A DNA stretch of 64,000 nt from Breviolum minutum Mf 1.05b.01 (GCA_000507305.1 DF239751.1:1-64000), one strand, 5' to 3'. Shown: positions 1 to 12,418, counted from the stretch's first letter. Program-made: numbers and translations. The notes: generated by a model not told the origin, from the letters alone.

Positions 1-1688
1 GTTTTGAATCATCCACTGAAAAAAGGCTTGGTTTTCTTCGTTCTTGCCTTTGGCCTTCTTGGCATGGCAAAGATGATGCCACAGCGACCTGAAAGTTTCA
101 TCGCTAGCTTGATGCTATTGGTGGTCTTGATGCGGCAAGCACAAAAGATTTGGAACCTGCAGGGGAGGGCGAATACAACTGCAGCCTGTAGCAGTCCAGG
201 TAGTTCCTCAGAGGCGGCGAGATTGCCAATTCTTCAGGGTAAGTTGGATGCGATCACCTCACCCTCGATGATGTTTGGCGGCTTCGCGTATAATGGAGTC
301 AGCTTCTTGTTCCGGTCAGGTGCGGCATTGGCGCCCAGCTATGTAGTAGGCAGGGAAGGGGACTGACCAAAAAGGCTCTAAGTGACCCATGACCGTCCAC
401 TGCTCAATAACTTTTAATGATGTAATGTTTGCAATTCCTAAAAACTGCCTCTCAATTCAGGTTTCAGACTTATAATTCGATATGATTTTTGATGATTTAA
501 ATCACCACATCTCCTAAAAACATCTCCTGATGCATTTCAAGCAAAAAACGACTCGAGAGGCATGGCAGGCAGTTTTGCCTTTGCTCTTTACCTCACCTTC
601 ACCAGTGCCCTGATCGACTTCAATGTGGCACGTCTTCAACAGGAAGCGGAGGAAGGTTTTGCCATGCTCCTAGGCGAGACCATGGTGTATGCGCGAAGGA
701 GTTACACTATGTGCCTGGCGATGTTCATGATGGCTTTTACGGTCCGAACTACAGGGGCTGAAAATTGTGGTCAGAAGTCAGAAGTGACATAATATGATAG
801 CCCCAGTTTTGTTACCCATAGCATCCCATATAGATCTATGGCCAATGTATTATCAATTAAGCGTCTACATTTCAATCGAATTCAATTTTCACATCCATGT
901 CCCGAAAGTGATTTGTTTTACATAACTAGCTTCTCGCAACAACCTGCCTTACATCAGTATTTCTTGCATTCTCGCTGAAGGTCATGGGTTACATCAAATT
1001 GTGGGACTATGGTTCACCACTTTCAGAACAAGGGGAACTAAGTTGGAAGTATGGTGGGTTGCAGCTGATCGGCGGCCTTCTTGGTTTGTTCAGCCTGTGG
1101 AGATTGAGACATACCATCCGCTCGGAAGCTACCAAAGTCCAAGGTGAAACTAAGACAATTGAGATAGATGTAAGGGAATTGCGCAAAGTACGGCAGATGA
1201 TGGCCCATGCCAAATCTGGTTCTTCTGCTACAGCTTTTCAAGTTGGAAATGTTTTTTATGAGGTACTATTCTCTGGTATCAATCTGAAAGTCCCTGCTGC
1301 CAACTTTGCGTACTTTGGCTTGGCAGTTACAACCTTGGTGCTTGGAAGCGTGGCCCTGATGATTTCTTGCGAGCTCTTCTTTTCCATTGAAGAGCTGTCG
1401 GACCACTTGAAGTGCGTGCTGGCAGAGCGATTGACACTCCACTTCCGATTGATACGCATGTTGTACATGGCCTCGTTGATCACCTGGTTATGTTCCATGT
1501 TTTTTTCTTCAGAAGTCAAATATCCAGAGATTTGGTGGGCTTCCATATCTTGGAGTTGTGCTGGTTTGACACTCTTGGCGTTGGCATGTGCTTGGATTCG
1601 GTGTCGAACAAGGACCAAGGCCTTTAATGAAATGCGCAGTGACAGTAGTCTTGACTCCAGTGGCATAAGTAGTGACGATACCATGTAG
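1..1688 (+). CDS. multi-pass membrane protein, 5' end cut by window edge
   Basis: Three exon-like blocks share a membrane-protein character: about 1-240, about 559-760 and 981-1688. The last block is open for over 230 codons and ends at TAG 1686-1688. It holds four hydrophobic segments: near residues 25-43 (GGLQLIGGLLGLFSLWRL), 107-128 (FAYFGLAVTTLVLGSVALMI), 155-175 and 183-202. Between the first two is a basic/acidic stretch (IDVRELRKVRQMM) that could be a short coiled coil. The C-terminus is Ser/Asp rich. The middle block carries another hydrophobic run (FAFALYLTFTSALIDFNVA) and then acidic residues. I do not recognise the family; transporter or receptor would be a guess. Exon borders are approximate, and the ATG at 984 could be internal because the AG at 979-980 looks like an acceptor. 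Confidence 0.55.
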
Positions 1689-2040
1689 AGGCCAACAAAG
1701 ACTTTGGTCATCTTCGGTCCATCCAAGCCCAGTAAAAAGTTTCAGGAAAAAGCTGATTTGTCGAAAGTTGAGCTACCATTTTGTTGTGCATTCCGCTTCT
1801 CAAAGGAGCAAATTTGAAGCCTTTGATTTTCTCGCATTTGTAAGGGCCTGTGGAATGATACAGCCTGACGGTTGAGCATTTCTTTTTTGGGGTCAGCGTG
1901 CATCAGCCTAATTTGCCATGATTTTTGGAATAAAGATCAGAGTTTCAAATACTGCCAAAACAGCTCATTCAATTTGATAAGTACCAACAAAAAATGCTCC
2001 CCAAACTCACTTCCCAGCCCCCCAACTGCCGGTTGTTTGC

Positions 2041-2860
2041 ATCGAGCCGGTTCCCTTGAACAAGGTTATACCATGAAACTCAAGGAGGAGATCAACCGAC
2101 TTTGCTCAGAGCTGAAGAAGGCGGATGTTTGCTTCAAGCATGCGATAGCTATCCCATGCTATCCCTAATTCTTTCATGCCTGCAGGTGCATTGTTATACG
2201 TATAAGTTCAAATATTCCTGATGTGCTTTCGCAGTCTAGGTTGCTCAGATTTCAAGATCGAAGTAGCGTCAAACTCTCCAACAAAAACTCTTGCAAAAAC
2301 TTCTGCAGCAAAAGCTTCTGAGATGGTACCAGTATTTGAATGTATTTGAAAGTTTATACTCCCACCCCTCTGAGATTCCGGAAACCCACCTAAGTTGGCA
2401 TCAGCTTATCCAATTCAGTAATTGGATTTAGTGTGCACAAGCACATGTATATATATATATATATATGTATACACAATTATTTCCTAAGGCAATCCGAATG
2501 CCATCTATCAGTGCCTGCAAGGCCAGACAGAGGATTGTTCAGCTGGAAGTGTCCAAGGAGCCAACGCTTTGGGTGGTCAGTTTGGTGCGTGATGCCGGAC
2601 AGGCAGAGGAGAGAGAGCCTCGAACGTTGCAGGATGACATGACCATTATCATTCTCCCCCCCAAAAAAAGAGCCCTGAAAATTTTGTATGGATACAACAT
2701 GATGATTTCAAAAAGGCCATGGTTTTTATGAACCATGGCAATTTGAGAAATTCATGCAATGCATCAAAAAGCCTTTGCCTGGCCAGGAGAGTGAAAGTCT
2801 CTTTGAGGCTTTGGCGTGGGGATCTTCCCAGAATCTGGTGATCTCGTCAACCTTCGCGTT
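2041..2860 (+). CDS. exon cluster, coiled-coil start and two further exons, unknown function
   Basis: An ATG at about 2072 opens a charged helical stretch (KLKEEINRLCSELKKADV) typical of a short coiled coil. Two further open segments follow: about 2490-2640 (RQRIVQLEVSKEPTLWVVS) and about 2742-2850 (PLPGQESESLFEALAWGSS). All are on the + str and and protein-like in composition. A TA microsatellite (about 2450-2466) lies in the gap between the first two. Splice joins were not resolved, so grouping them in one gene is inference. Confidence 0.35.
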
Positions 2861-3361
2861 GTTTTGCGACATTTCATATATGATGATATCTTATGATGAT
2901 ATATCTTGATACCCCTTGCAACTTGTAAGTTCAATCTATAATCTCATAGATTTCCATGTCCTTCGGACAAAAACCAAAACATCGCAGCTTGGGCTCACAG
3001 CGGTGTGACAAAGCATTGGCTGCTTTGAGAAGTCCTGGCAGGCGAAGCAACACTGAGCTGATCATGCATACTGTATCATACGGTTTCCCCCACAAAGTTC
3101 TGCCAGGTGAGCTGATCATGGGGGCAAATTGCCAATGTGGCAATGGTTCCAAAGCCGAGGATCGAACCCCTGTTTTTTTGAAAGAGAAGGATCGCAAAGT
3201 GAGCCATAATATATATATATATACAGATACACATAATTATATGTGATATTAATGTAACTATATATATATATACAATGTATAATATGTTATGCATATAGTT
3301 ATGTATATATATATATGCATGATTTATAATTCCTGTATAGGTTCAATTGATCCTTCTTTGG

Positions 3362-3523
3362 GTCTTGGTTTTGGTGAAAAATGTGTGGCTCCGTGGCGCC
3401 CAGGAGGTTTTCAAAGCAACACCTCGGCACGATGACTTCGTTGATCCGGAGCCGGGGGGGAGGGTGATGGTAGTTCGCGAACACTTAGGGTTACCCTCCC
3501 GAAGTTTAACAGCTCGCCCCTGA
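3362..3523 (+). CDS. exon ending at a stop inside a hairpin element
   Basis: The frame is open from about 3362 to TGA 3521-3523 and reads VKNVWLRGAQEVFKA, then RHDDFVDPEPGGRVMVVREH. It has no ATG and was judged by composition. The last ten or so codons lie inside the palindromic element 3491-3593, so the C-terminus, or at least the stop, would be supplied by the element. It could be the last exon of the preceding cluster. Function not recognised. Confidence 0.4.
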   Translation, partial: VLVLVKNVWLRGAQEVFKATPRHDDFVDPEPGGRVMVVREHLGLPSRSLTARP

Positions 3524-3593
3524 AAAGTTACCCAGGAAAGTAGTCTTCCAAGCATCATTTTTCAGGGTTTTATGTTAAACTTTGGGAGGGTAA
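3491..3593. mobile_element. 103-bp hairpin MITE-like element
   Basis: TTACCCTCCCGAAGTTTAAC at 3491-3510 is the reverse complement of 3574-3593 except for one base. A second, inner pair (CCCTGAAAA 3518-3526 and TTTTCAGGG 3559-3567) is perfect, so the whole unit can fold back on itself. No target-site duplication is evident. It is too short to encode anything. Classification as a foldback MITE is inference from structure. Confidence 0.6.
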
Positions 3594-4021
3594 GTGAGAA
3601 ATGAAGACTCAATACTGTTTGCACTAGGCTGGTTTTTATATAATTTTGTTAGTCCCGGTGTCCTCATGTCACATACCGCGCCCGGAATTTACGCGCGGCC
3701 GTTTTTTGGTCAATGTTGATTGACAGGATGCGAGCAAGGCAAGAACCGCAAGACGGGGGGGGGTGATAGTAGCTAAGGGGAGTTGAAAGATGAAAGATAC
3801 GACACATAGCAATTGTGGAGAATTATGGCTATAGATACTCATTACCGTGAACTCATATATATAACAGCATGACAACATTGCATATCATTGCATCTTGTGT
3901 CAGGGATTTTTTTTCCTGAAGTTCCTTACAAGTACAGCACTACATATCAGGCTCTTGCAGTTTTGAGGTGATGGGATGAGATCTCAGCCACTTCAGCTTC
4001 AATCTTCTCCTATTTGATCAG

Positions 4022-4740
4022 GTACCTGTCCCACCTGAGTTCCATAAGATACAAGGGATGTGGAAGACAGAGCACGACGTTCAACTCATGGGTCTTGAGC
4101 TTAGTGAAATGCCGGTGGGTCTCCATGGGGAAACAGTTTGGGAGACATTGGACCGCTAGTCTGCAAGTGGTCCATATTGCTATAACTTGTGTGCATCCTG
4201 AATCTCATCGGTACTGAGGCGAGATCAGAGGATCAACTGTGATTTGGGACAAAGTCTTCAACTTGTCCCAATCGAAATTGAGGCCTCTTTTTGGGGGGTA
4301 TTTTTCAAGGATACTTTTGGGTTATAGCCTAGTTCTGGGCTTATCAAGGGAACAATTTGGAACCTTTTGGAACCGACTTTTGCAGGTTGGCGTCAGATGG
4401 TGGCTTCGAAATGACCCTGAGTGGAGCTATCCATAAGGCAGGGCAGCAAAAATGGGATGAAATTGGATTGGAGTGGCACAATCATCAGCCATTCCAAATT
4501 TTCTATGAGTGTCTTCCTCAGACCTTTGAAACAGAAGACATATTTTGGAGACTTTGGTACTAAGCCTTGGTTGTTTTTGTTTGGCGCCTCTCGCCTCGGA
4601 AGGCCAAACATGATGTTCATTTAGATCGACTGATATGGAGTGATGGTGAAGTCTGGGTTGCTGGGCTGAAGTTCCTGATTCCATGCAAGTTGGAGTCGGA
4701 AAGTGAGGGTCAGTGTGAGGTGTGCATCGTGATGGCCTGA
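4022..4740 (+). CDS. two exons, possible W...DG repeat protein
   Basis: 4022-4159 follows an AG and is open for 45 codons to TAG (VPVPPEFHKIQGMWKTEHD, later VGLHGETVWETLDR). 4625-4740 also follows an AG and reads LIWSDGEVWVAGLKFLIP to TGA. Between them, about 4388-4560 is open in a compatible style (ASDGGFEMTLSGAIHKAG). The 'I.G.W', 'G..V.W' and 'L.WSDG..W' patterns resemble short repeats I recall in many dinoflagellate predicted proteins of unknown role. That match is memory only; the exons themselves are seen in the sequence. Confidence 0.4.
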
Positions 4741-5363
4741 CCATAAGAGGCTTGAGGTAGGCAGGAATAGGCTGAAGGCATTTGTAGACCTCTTAGCCAA
4801 CCTCGAAGTCAGTGTCTTGTAACTTGATGTTACACTGTGACTATGACTATGACGGTGTTTCAGGACCTGCAATCATTCTTGGTGTTAAGATGTTCATCAC
4901 TGTTTCCCAGCCGTTGGCAACTTTTCAGGTTAGAGCCCGGAAGCAGGTGTGACCGGCTTCAAATCGTGGGGTGCCCAGGCTGACCCTTGAGGATTCAGAT
5001 AGCTATATGCTATTCAAGGCTATATAGGCTATGCTATGCTATACAAATGCTGTAGGATTCTACGCATTAGGTTACTTCAAGCGTTTCTATTGATGGTTTT
5101 GAAAAGTTTTGACTCCTGGACGTTGCAGGGCTTGCCTTGCTACACATGCTCTTGGCAATGTGCCTTTGTGCACAAGTATAGGATTAATTTTTCCAGTACC
5201 CAGCACTCGGAAGAAGGGAAAGGAAACTCCAAATCGATAAACCAATCTATATTCAATTGTAGCATGTTTGATTTTCCTTTCTGGATGAGTTTCTTGTTTT
5301 CAAGATGAAAGTGCCACACTCTTCACTGAAGCCCCTGTACCCTCTCTCCATCCCATGCCCCAG

Positions 5364-5470
5364 GTTGCAGTCACCAACATTGCAGTCTCACTCATGAGGG
5401 ACTGCGCTCGGGCATTTGATCTGTGGTTTTGCGAAACTACTTTGGACGCACAGACTGGTCCTGCTGCAAG
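5364..5470 (+). CDS. single exon, unknown function
   Basis: After a CCCAG acceptor the frame reads VAVTNIAVSLMRDCARAFDL, then WFCETTLDAQTGPAAR. The two other + frames are closed or poor. The likely donor is at about 5470. No family recognised. Confidence 0.4.
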
Positions 5471-5921
5471 ATTCATCATGATTATTCATAATTCATCAAG
5501 CCCAGGTCAGCAGGTTTCAGTCATGCGTCCTTTTTTGCTAGTGTGTACTTTGTGAGTTCCAGCAGGGGGGAAGTAGAGGAACTCATGGCCATTTTTTGGG
5601 GCCATCAAAATCAAAGTCAGATCAATCCTAAGGCCTAAGGGAAGACATTTCCTCCGGAAGAAGTCAACCTCACGACCCCATGGGGATTTTCATAGCTGTC
5701 AATTTGAGGCATGTCAATGAGCTGGTGCTTCAAGAGGGTTGTTTGCCAAAAAGCAGCATTGTGCTATCATGGTTGTCATGGTTGTCATGTGTAACTGGGC
5801 AAGCTGCCGTAGTTTTTGCACACTTGACATTCAAAGATCCAATTTGAAAGGAAGGATGTCTTGAAGACCTGTCATGACAAGTAACTTGCGAGAGATGACA
5901 GGGCTTACAACAGGCCCTTAA

Positions 5922-6217
5922 GCACCATATCGTCCGCCACGGATGCCCAAAGGCATTTGCATGGCGCCCTCGCTCGAACATGCAAAAATGATCGGAATGG
6001 CGAAGAAGTTTGAAAAAGCCGCTGCAGATTCTGGTTGGCCTTCTCATCTCGAAAGCGGGAGAAACAAACTGAACAATGCGCAGGCTATGAGGTGAACGCG
6101 TGTGAATGCGTTTGATTTTTTGACGCTTCGGCTCCTTTGAGGTCCCTTGTGGGAAGTCCTTTGCCTACGTCCGGACCTAAGCCTTTCACCTTTCACCGCT
6201 GTCGATTTGATACGATT
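5922..6217 (+). CDS. two exons, unknown function
   Basis: 5922-6091 is open and reads PPRMPKGICMAPSLEHAKMI, then GMAKKFEKAAADSGWPSH; a GT at 6092 fits as donor. 6122-6217 then reads APLRSLVGSPLPTSGPKPFT. The 30-nt gap is very short for an intron, so they may instead belong to different splice forms. A long open frame on the opposite strand over this stretch is taken as a shadow. Confidence 0.4.
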
Positions 6218-7588
6218 TGAGTCGATTCGACGGCAGGGGTACACAGGGGTTTCCGGTTTTTTTTGACATGATGAGATTATTTGCATATATAATGTAAATG
6301 CGTATTTACTGGTTGTTTCTATGTGTTCCCTCCATTTTTCACACATGATGATGTTCTTGAGCATCATCTTGAGCTGCCATGGTCGAGGAAGGTCACTCAG
6401 AGATGCTTTCAGAATCTTTATTGACTTTATTGTGGCAGTCAGCACCTTTTATGTCACGTGGGATGAATTTGATATTCCAATAGGATGTAGCATGAATGGA
6501 CAACAATGGGCAATCCTCTGGCTGAGGCCGACCCCTTTTCCACCTCCAGTGTATAAGGAATGCAACCCTTCACCTTGAACATACCGGGACAAGTAGCGTT
6601 ACTGTTATACTGTTTTACTCCAGAAGCTTGCTGGATCAAACCAAACGAACACACACACAGTCACACACACACACATGTTTTATATACCAATTATGCCTGC
6701 GACATGAAGTCCAATTGATTTGTTCTAACCATGGTTCAACTCTCACAGGGCATTCCTCACAACAGATCCATGTCAGGCGTACAAAGCGACCCGGGTCTCG
6801 TTCGGTTGCCCGGGGTTGGGTGCATCAGCATTACCAGAATGAAACCAATCAAACCCAATTTTTTTTGAGGTGGCTCTTTTGTGTTACCTCGACGTGCATC
6901 CGCCGGTGGGGGCTCTTGGCTGTGTACAGTAGCATATTGCATTGCAGATGCACTCTTAAATATGGTAGATTATGGTAGCTTTATATGATCAAATTTGCTG
7001 ACAATGGCAGCTGGTGGACAACTTGTAACGATTGTTTTCTGTGCACGTCAAATTGGGAGATGGCGTAGGAGGCCAAGACAACCATGACGATATTTTTGCC
7101 TTTTTGTAGAGCTGTTTTGTGGGTAGATGGCTTCTGGTGGTGAAAAGGTCAAAAGGTGTGGTGAGGCAGCCAGAATGGCTTTAGCTCCAGGGTTACAGAT
7201 TTTGGACCACAGACATCCTTTGCGGGAATGGAGCTGGTGGTGTACCATGCAATCTTGTTGTAGTTTAACTTGAGAGTTGAATTATATGTATGTGAAACTT
7301 ATCATAATCATGTTATTTGGAGCCACAAGTTTGCTTGCATGCCCAAGATTGTGGCGTGAGGAAGTGGAATGAAGATGAAGGTTGCGGTTGGCAACAAAGG
7401 TGGGATTGGGTCCCATTTCATCAAGAGAGATACAAAAAATGGGGTTTTGATTAGTAACAGGTAACATTCATGTGGCCCCTTAGATGCTCCTGTTGTCCCC
7501 TTTGCACCATGAATTTGGACTTGGAAAAATTGCCAGGTGATGATGCGGATTTGCGTTTTTTGGCCGTTGGGGATGGAACGATTTGCAG

Positions 7589-7726
7589 CTCCAAACAGTT
7601 AAAAAATATCTCCAAAAACTTTCTGTCTGCCAAGGCTTGGCAGAAGCAGAGCAACTATGCATGCTACAGCAGAGCGCATTAGATCGAATCAGCTCCCTGT
7701 CAGAAACAGACACAATGATCCTATAG
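7589..7726 (+). CDS. helical exon, unknown function
   Basis: It begins after TTGCAG and is open for 45 codons to TAG 7724-7726. Residues TVKKYLQKLSVCQGLAEAEQ, then LCMLQQSALDRISSLSETD, suggest amphipathic helices. Another frame (7500-7680) is also open, but its composition is less protein-like after 7590. Confidence 0.45.
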   Translation, partial: LQTVKKYLQKLSVCQGLAEAEQLCMLQQSALDRISSLSETDTMIL

Positions 7727-8102
7727 GTTCTCATGTGTAGCATGGTAGGTATAATATGGAAGATAGTTGCAGGTTGAAATCAATTTAGCTTAGCCTGATA
7801 TTTGTGCATCAACAACAAAGGATCAGATCAGTTGTGTCATCATATTGATCTCGAGGCATGGATTTTCAACATCTCAAGGTGAGGGATCTAAGGTCGCAGG
7901 TGATGGGTGGACAAAGCTGAGGTTTCTTTGCTTGGATTTTTTGATGGAACAATGACATTGTGTACTAGAAAGATCTAGAAAGGTCATTGTCATTATTTGT
8001 TATTGTAAATCATTGCAGATCTTTACAGCTCAGATTTTAGCCGCTTCATGTCTCAGAAATCACTGGAAATTACATGACATTCCTCACGATTCTTTCCTTC
8101 AG

Positions 8103-8200
8103 GCACTTATTGAACGGGCAGTCATGCTAGCTGACACTGAACGCCGGAATGGCCTGGTGCCCTGGGGCAGAGTCATAGCTGCTGCATACTCACACCAAAC
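8103..8200 (+). CDS. exon, unknown function
   Basis: It starts after CTTCAG and reads ALIERAVMLADTERRNGLVP, then WGRVIAAAYSHQ. The frame is also open upstream from about 8013 (IFTAQILAASCLRNHWKLHD), which may be a second exon or readthrough. Family not recognised. Confidence 0.35.
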
Positions 8201-8899
8201 CAGGCTAAACACACATGAATCTCACATGAACCATTATTTCCTGTAATGATGGCCTGTAAACATATAAAAACAAAGGCAAACAGGAGCAACGTGAATCACA
8301 CCATCTTTGAACTCATCACTCAGCAACTACGTGCTGCTACTACTTGGAATCATACTTGATAAACCTGAAGTACTGTAGTTGAGGCGCCGTCAAAAAAAAA
8401 CAATCACAATTGCCCTAGAGCACCACGTCGAAGTCTTCAAGATGTAGCATTCTGTGGCCTGGATTGTCACCTTTGAGATCCCCAGCAGTTGCCACAGCGT
8501 GAGCAACATTAGGGGCTTATTTTTCACAGATATGATATTGTATGATATTGTTATGTTGAGTTTTCGTTAGGGGGTACATGGAGGCTAGATTTGTTCGACA
8601 TCCTAGAAATTGTTAACTTCTCCAGTGCCGACAAGAGTTCCCTTCACTTGTGATACATTTGGGAGTTACATTTTTTGCGGGGGGGCTTTATCCTTTTTGA
8701 CTCGTTTCGCAATGTTTTTGGCACAATGTGTGGAACCGTTGTCTACTCCTCCTTACTATATTGATCATCCCTTATCTTGAAATTTGACCGTGACCTTATT
8801 CAAACGTTTCAAAAACAGGAACAAACACTTGAATCCTGCATGTGTTTCAACTGATTCTTGTGTCTCAGATGGTGGTGGGGTGAGGCGTTGCAGGTGGCA

Positions 8900-9056
8900 A
8901 CTTTGCAGCGCTCCTTCACCGTCTGCAGAGGACTCAGATTGGCGATCTGAATGAAAGTGAAAAGCAATTGAACAGCACTTAATCGCAGGCTTGCATCATG
9001 ATTTGTCCAAGTTTTTGGAATCATGCAGAAGTCATTTAGATTCAAGAGAGAGAAAT
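8900..9056 (+). CDS. exon candidates with competing frames
   Basis: Two overlapping frames look coding: 8930-8980 (RTQIGDLNESEKQLNST after CTGCAG) and 8955-9056 (KAIEQHLIAGLHHDLSKFLE, ending at TAA). Only one can be right unless a very small intron separates them. Both are charged and helical. Confidence 0.25.
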
Positions 9057-9186
9057 GAATAATTGAATATATTATGATATTGTGTTTTTTTAAATGGAAT
9101 ACGATCGTGAAGTCCATGGTCCATGACGTTTTGACGTGCCAAACATGGTGCGGACCCTAGGCGTGAGATCATTGCTGCCAACCATC

Positions 9187-9771
9187 GAACACCATGTGCT
9201 CAACCCGTTTTTTTTGGATCCAAGCTTCGCACTGCCACCGGCAACACATTCCCAAACGCGCAACTTCTAGAAAGATGATGAAAGATGTATATAGTGTACA
9301 TAATATGATGCAGAGACTGTTAGATAGAGTATGTTTTTTTTCTGCAAGGTACCGTACGAAGAGAAAGGGCAGATCTGGAATCATTGCTTGGTGACAGTGA
9401 AATTTAGACGCGAAAGACGGATAGATTCATCCAACTTTTTCCAAAAAACCCAGAAAAGTATGGAAATGACATGAGTCATGAGAAGTCACGGTCCAAATCC
9501 TCAAGAACTTGTTGTTAAAGAAACAACAACATAGTGCAAGGTGCGATGACAGGTGAACTTGGACCTTTGCCAGTGGCTGCCACCTCTGTGAGATCCTTGG
9601 AAGCTGCTTGTCACCTACCAGTTGGTTTGGGCCATGTTGAGCTAAGATCACCTGCGACGATGATGATGTTGAGCTTGCGGAGGGTGATGTGATTTGTTGC
9701 TTGGCAGAAGGGAACATGTTAAGAAGATTGGATGATATGGATGATTGGATGGATCTGCATGTTCTTTGCTA
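9187..9771 (+). CDS. exon cluster, unknown function
   Basis: 9187-9270 reads HHVLNPFFLDPSFALPPATH and ends at TAG. 9534-9692 reads TGELGPLPVAATSVRSLEAA and is open to TGA. An overlapping frame at 9652-9771 is acidic (CDDDDVELAEGDVICCLAEG). The frame switch near 9660 may mark a splice site or a frame choice I cannot settle. No family assigned. Confidence 0.35.
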
Positions 9772-10442
9772 GAAGATTTTCTCAAATGCATCGAATATAT
9801 CGAAGCTGGAGGGATGATTCTAAGTCTATAGGTTTTAGTTATTGTCAATGTGGATATGGTTGGTGTCCAATAAGGACTTGTAACTTCCCTATTTGCAACT
9901 TCAGTGCAACAAGTCACCTGTTTGATGGGGTGGGAGGGGGCTGAGAATCTGCTCAAGTCATTTCGGATTGGTTGAGGTTATGGGCAACAAGAGGTTTCGG
10001 AGCTGAGTTGAAAGGCTTCGCCAGGGGGGTGGGAAAGAATCATCCTATGCCCAGTCTATGCCTGTTGAAGTTTATGTTAAACCAATCTATTACATGTCCA
10101 ATCCTTGCTGTTTTACATTTTTCAAGTGAGGAACATTAGAATATCAAAAAGGTTGAGGACCACGGTGGCTCAAGTGGCTCATTGTCCAACTAGCTGCAAC
10201 TAGCTAATTAGATCGGAGTAGCATGTTACTCCACGTCTTGGAGGTCATCACCGTTGCAATGTGATGCTTAGTCAATCAATAGATTCCTCAAACTTCTCCC
10301 CACTCAAAGCATCAGAAAGCATGAGCTTCACACCCAAAATTCGCTTGCAGTTGATTCATCAGGTGCTATGTAGAGGCTATGCTTGAGAACTTGTTTTTTA
10401 GATGCAAAGTGATTGTAATATTTGTGCCCCTGAAAGTCATAG

Positions 10443-10589
10443 GGCCATCCGAGCCCTGAATTCAAACGGCTTAATGATGCAAGCCAAATTCGTCTCTTGC
10501 ACCAATTCGAGATAATCTGCCACAATGACAACTTCTCATTTATGCCAGCAAAAACAACAGCCAAAGATGCAGTGCGCGGTTTTAAGTAG
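10443..10589 (+). CDS. exon, unknown function
   Basis: The frame opens right after an in-frame TAG that overlaps the AG at 10441-10442, as expected for an acceptor. It continues 48 codons to TAG 10587-10589: PEFKRLNDASQIRLLHQFEI, then CHNDNFSFMPAKTTAKDAV. Good composition, but no recognised domain. Confidence 0.45.
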   Translation, partial: GHPSPEFKRLNDASQIRLLHQFEIICHNDNFSFMPAKTTAKDAVRGFK

Positions 10590-10934
10590 CAATGGATCAG
10601 GCTGCCAACGTGTAGGCTGATGCTTTAGGTGATGGAATGGCCTTGAGAGTGAAGCAGTTTGATGACATTTCATGTGGCTGATGGTGACACTGCCGCCATG
10701 AGTTTTTTGAGATCTCACTTAGGAGCAGCATGAAGCAGCTATGGGAAGTTCACCTTGTACCCTTGTTTTTCCATAGTTTCCTGGCCATTTCTCAGTTTCA
10801 TACATCAGTCAATTGCTGAAAGCAACATGGAGGAATCAAGGCCAGCTGGAATTGAGGCCAACTAACGAACTGTTGTCAGCAGTATTAAGGACACGTCATG
10901 ATGACCTCGTGTATGCGCCGTTAATTTTTGTTGA

Positions 10935-11310
10935 CCCTCACTAAGCGACTAGTGAATGGCACGCGGAGAGCCTCAAAGATGCGGGCTCTTAATGATTAAA
11001 AGTCAGGCTGGAGGGAATGGTGGAAAGGGTGTTGGGAAGGCATTTTTAATCGAAAAATGGATAATGTAAGGAATCTCTCAGCTCCACTTAGACTACCACC
11101 ATTGTTTTGAGTAGATGGCAGATGGCAATCGAAAAAAGTGGCTTCCTACAGAATCCCAGCCTTGATGTAAGTTATTCCTGGTTATTCCCGTGGGCCATGG
11201 AAGGCTGGTGATGAGTTTCAATGTGGAAGACTGGGTGTGGAAGCCTAAGAGAGATGAGCCATGCACGAAACATGGGGGCAAAACGATAGGGTTGCTCCAG
11301 GCACAAAAGA
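10935..11310 (+). CDS. two exon candidates, unknown function
   Basis: About 10935-10985 reads LTKRLVNGTRRASKMRALND to a stop. About 11190-11300 reads GRLVMSFNVEDWVWKPKRDE, then PCTKHGGKTIGLLQAQK. A 114-codon open frame on the minus strand over the second segment is regarded as a shadow because the + frame has the better residue mix. Confidence 0.35.
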
Positions 11311-11782
11311 TAATGATAACTTCCAAGTGCATCACAAGTTGTGATTTTTTGATATTTTTTGCATGACCGGAGATGTTCTTTTGCGTGTCATCCCTGCCAT
11401 TTTCAGAGAAGTGGCGAAATCTAGGCCACCAAAACAATAATCATCGTAATGATAAGTCAGTATAAGTGAGTGATGAACTATTCGTACGGTCTTATTTGGA
11501 GGGTCGCCATTTGTTGAAACATGAAAATTTAAAGTAAAGTAAAGGTGATGTTAGTTAGATTATGGAAAGATATGGGAAGATTCTTGACAAAATGCCTTTT
11601 ACTCTCTACCAAATGCTGAGAACTTAAAGGTGGTATACCACAGAATGCTACACGTTGAATGCTTGGAGGTGGTGAAGTAACACTAAATTAAATGATAGGA
11701 TCCACCAAAAGGAAACATTGATAACTCCCAGTTTCATATATACTGGACACATGCAGTAGATATTGATAGCGCCTCATATCAG

Positions 11783-12001
11783 AGAAGGACGACGAGCTAT
11801 GACGAGTATGCAAAGACATTACCCGCAGAGGTGTTTCCATGGGGAATCCATGAGCTTCTATCCTGTTTTCTATGTTTGGAACATGATTTCAAATTACTGA
11901 ACAATGATGAAGAATTTACAGCTTGGACTTCCCTAGGTGAGAAGAGCTCCAGCCACTGTGGCTTCGCACTTTTCAAAGGGTCCACAGGCCAGGCAGCCTG
12001 A
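11783..12001 (+). CDS. long exon, unknown function
   Basis: It starts after TATCAG and is open for 72 codons to TGA 11999-12001. It reads SYDEYAKTLPAEVFPWGIHE, LLSCFLCLEHDFKLLNNDEE and FTAWTSLGEKSSSHCGFALF. It is one of the most protein-like segments of the left third of the window, and the minus-strand frame opposite it is a shadow. No domain recognised. It is probably a terminal exon, unless a donor lies before the stop. Confidence 0.55.
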   Translation, partial: RRTTSYDEYAKTLPAEVFPWGIHELLSCFLCLEHDFKLLNNDEEFTAWTSLGEKSSSHCGFALFKGSTGQAA

Positions 12002-12418
12002 CTTCTCGTCGTAGTGAATCTTACCTTGAGCGTTCTGCCCAGCAGAAATCCTGGTTGATAAGGCCTTATAAAGGGAGAACACACAAACATGGTAAATACA
12101 CAACCCATATTGAAATACATACAACAAGTATTTCTGGTGGGGTGTGTTAGGGAGGCGTAGGTTGGCTACTTCCTTCGTAGAGATTTGAGTAAGCCTTGGG
12201 CCCCTTAGCAAAGAATGATCAATTCAAAGTAGCAAGTATAAGAAGTGGCTTGTGCTCGTACTTTTGTGGTGGTTTTGACAATTTGATGTTGGTGGCGCTT
12301 CTAAATTCAAGGGGGGCCTTTGCCTAGCACACAAAGTACAAAATGTAGAACCACTACCTGTCACCACTTGAAACAAGGCGGATTTCAAGTTATAGCAGGA
12401 ATTGAAGCCACGAACAGG

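Noticed and set aside
3120..3180. tRNA-like T-arm (GATCGAACCC)
   Set aside because: The stem does not pair properly on the minus strand and no acceptor, D or anticodon arms could be placed.
6044..6445. 133-codon minus-strand frame
   Set aside because: Overlaps a + exon with better residue use; no acceptor or family support.
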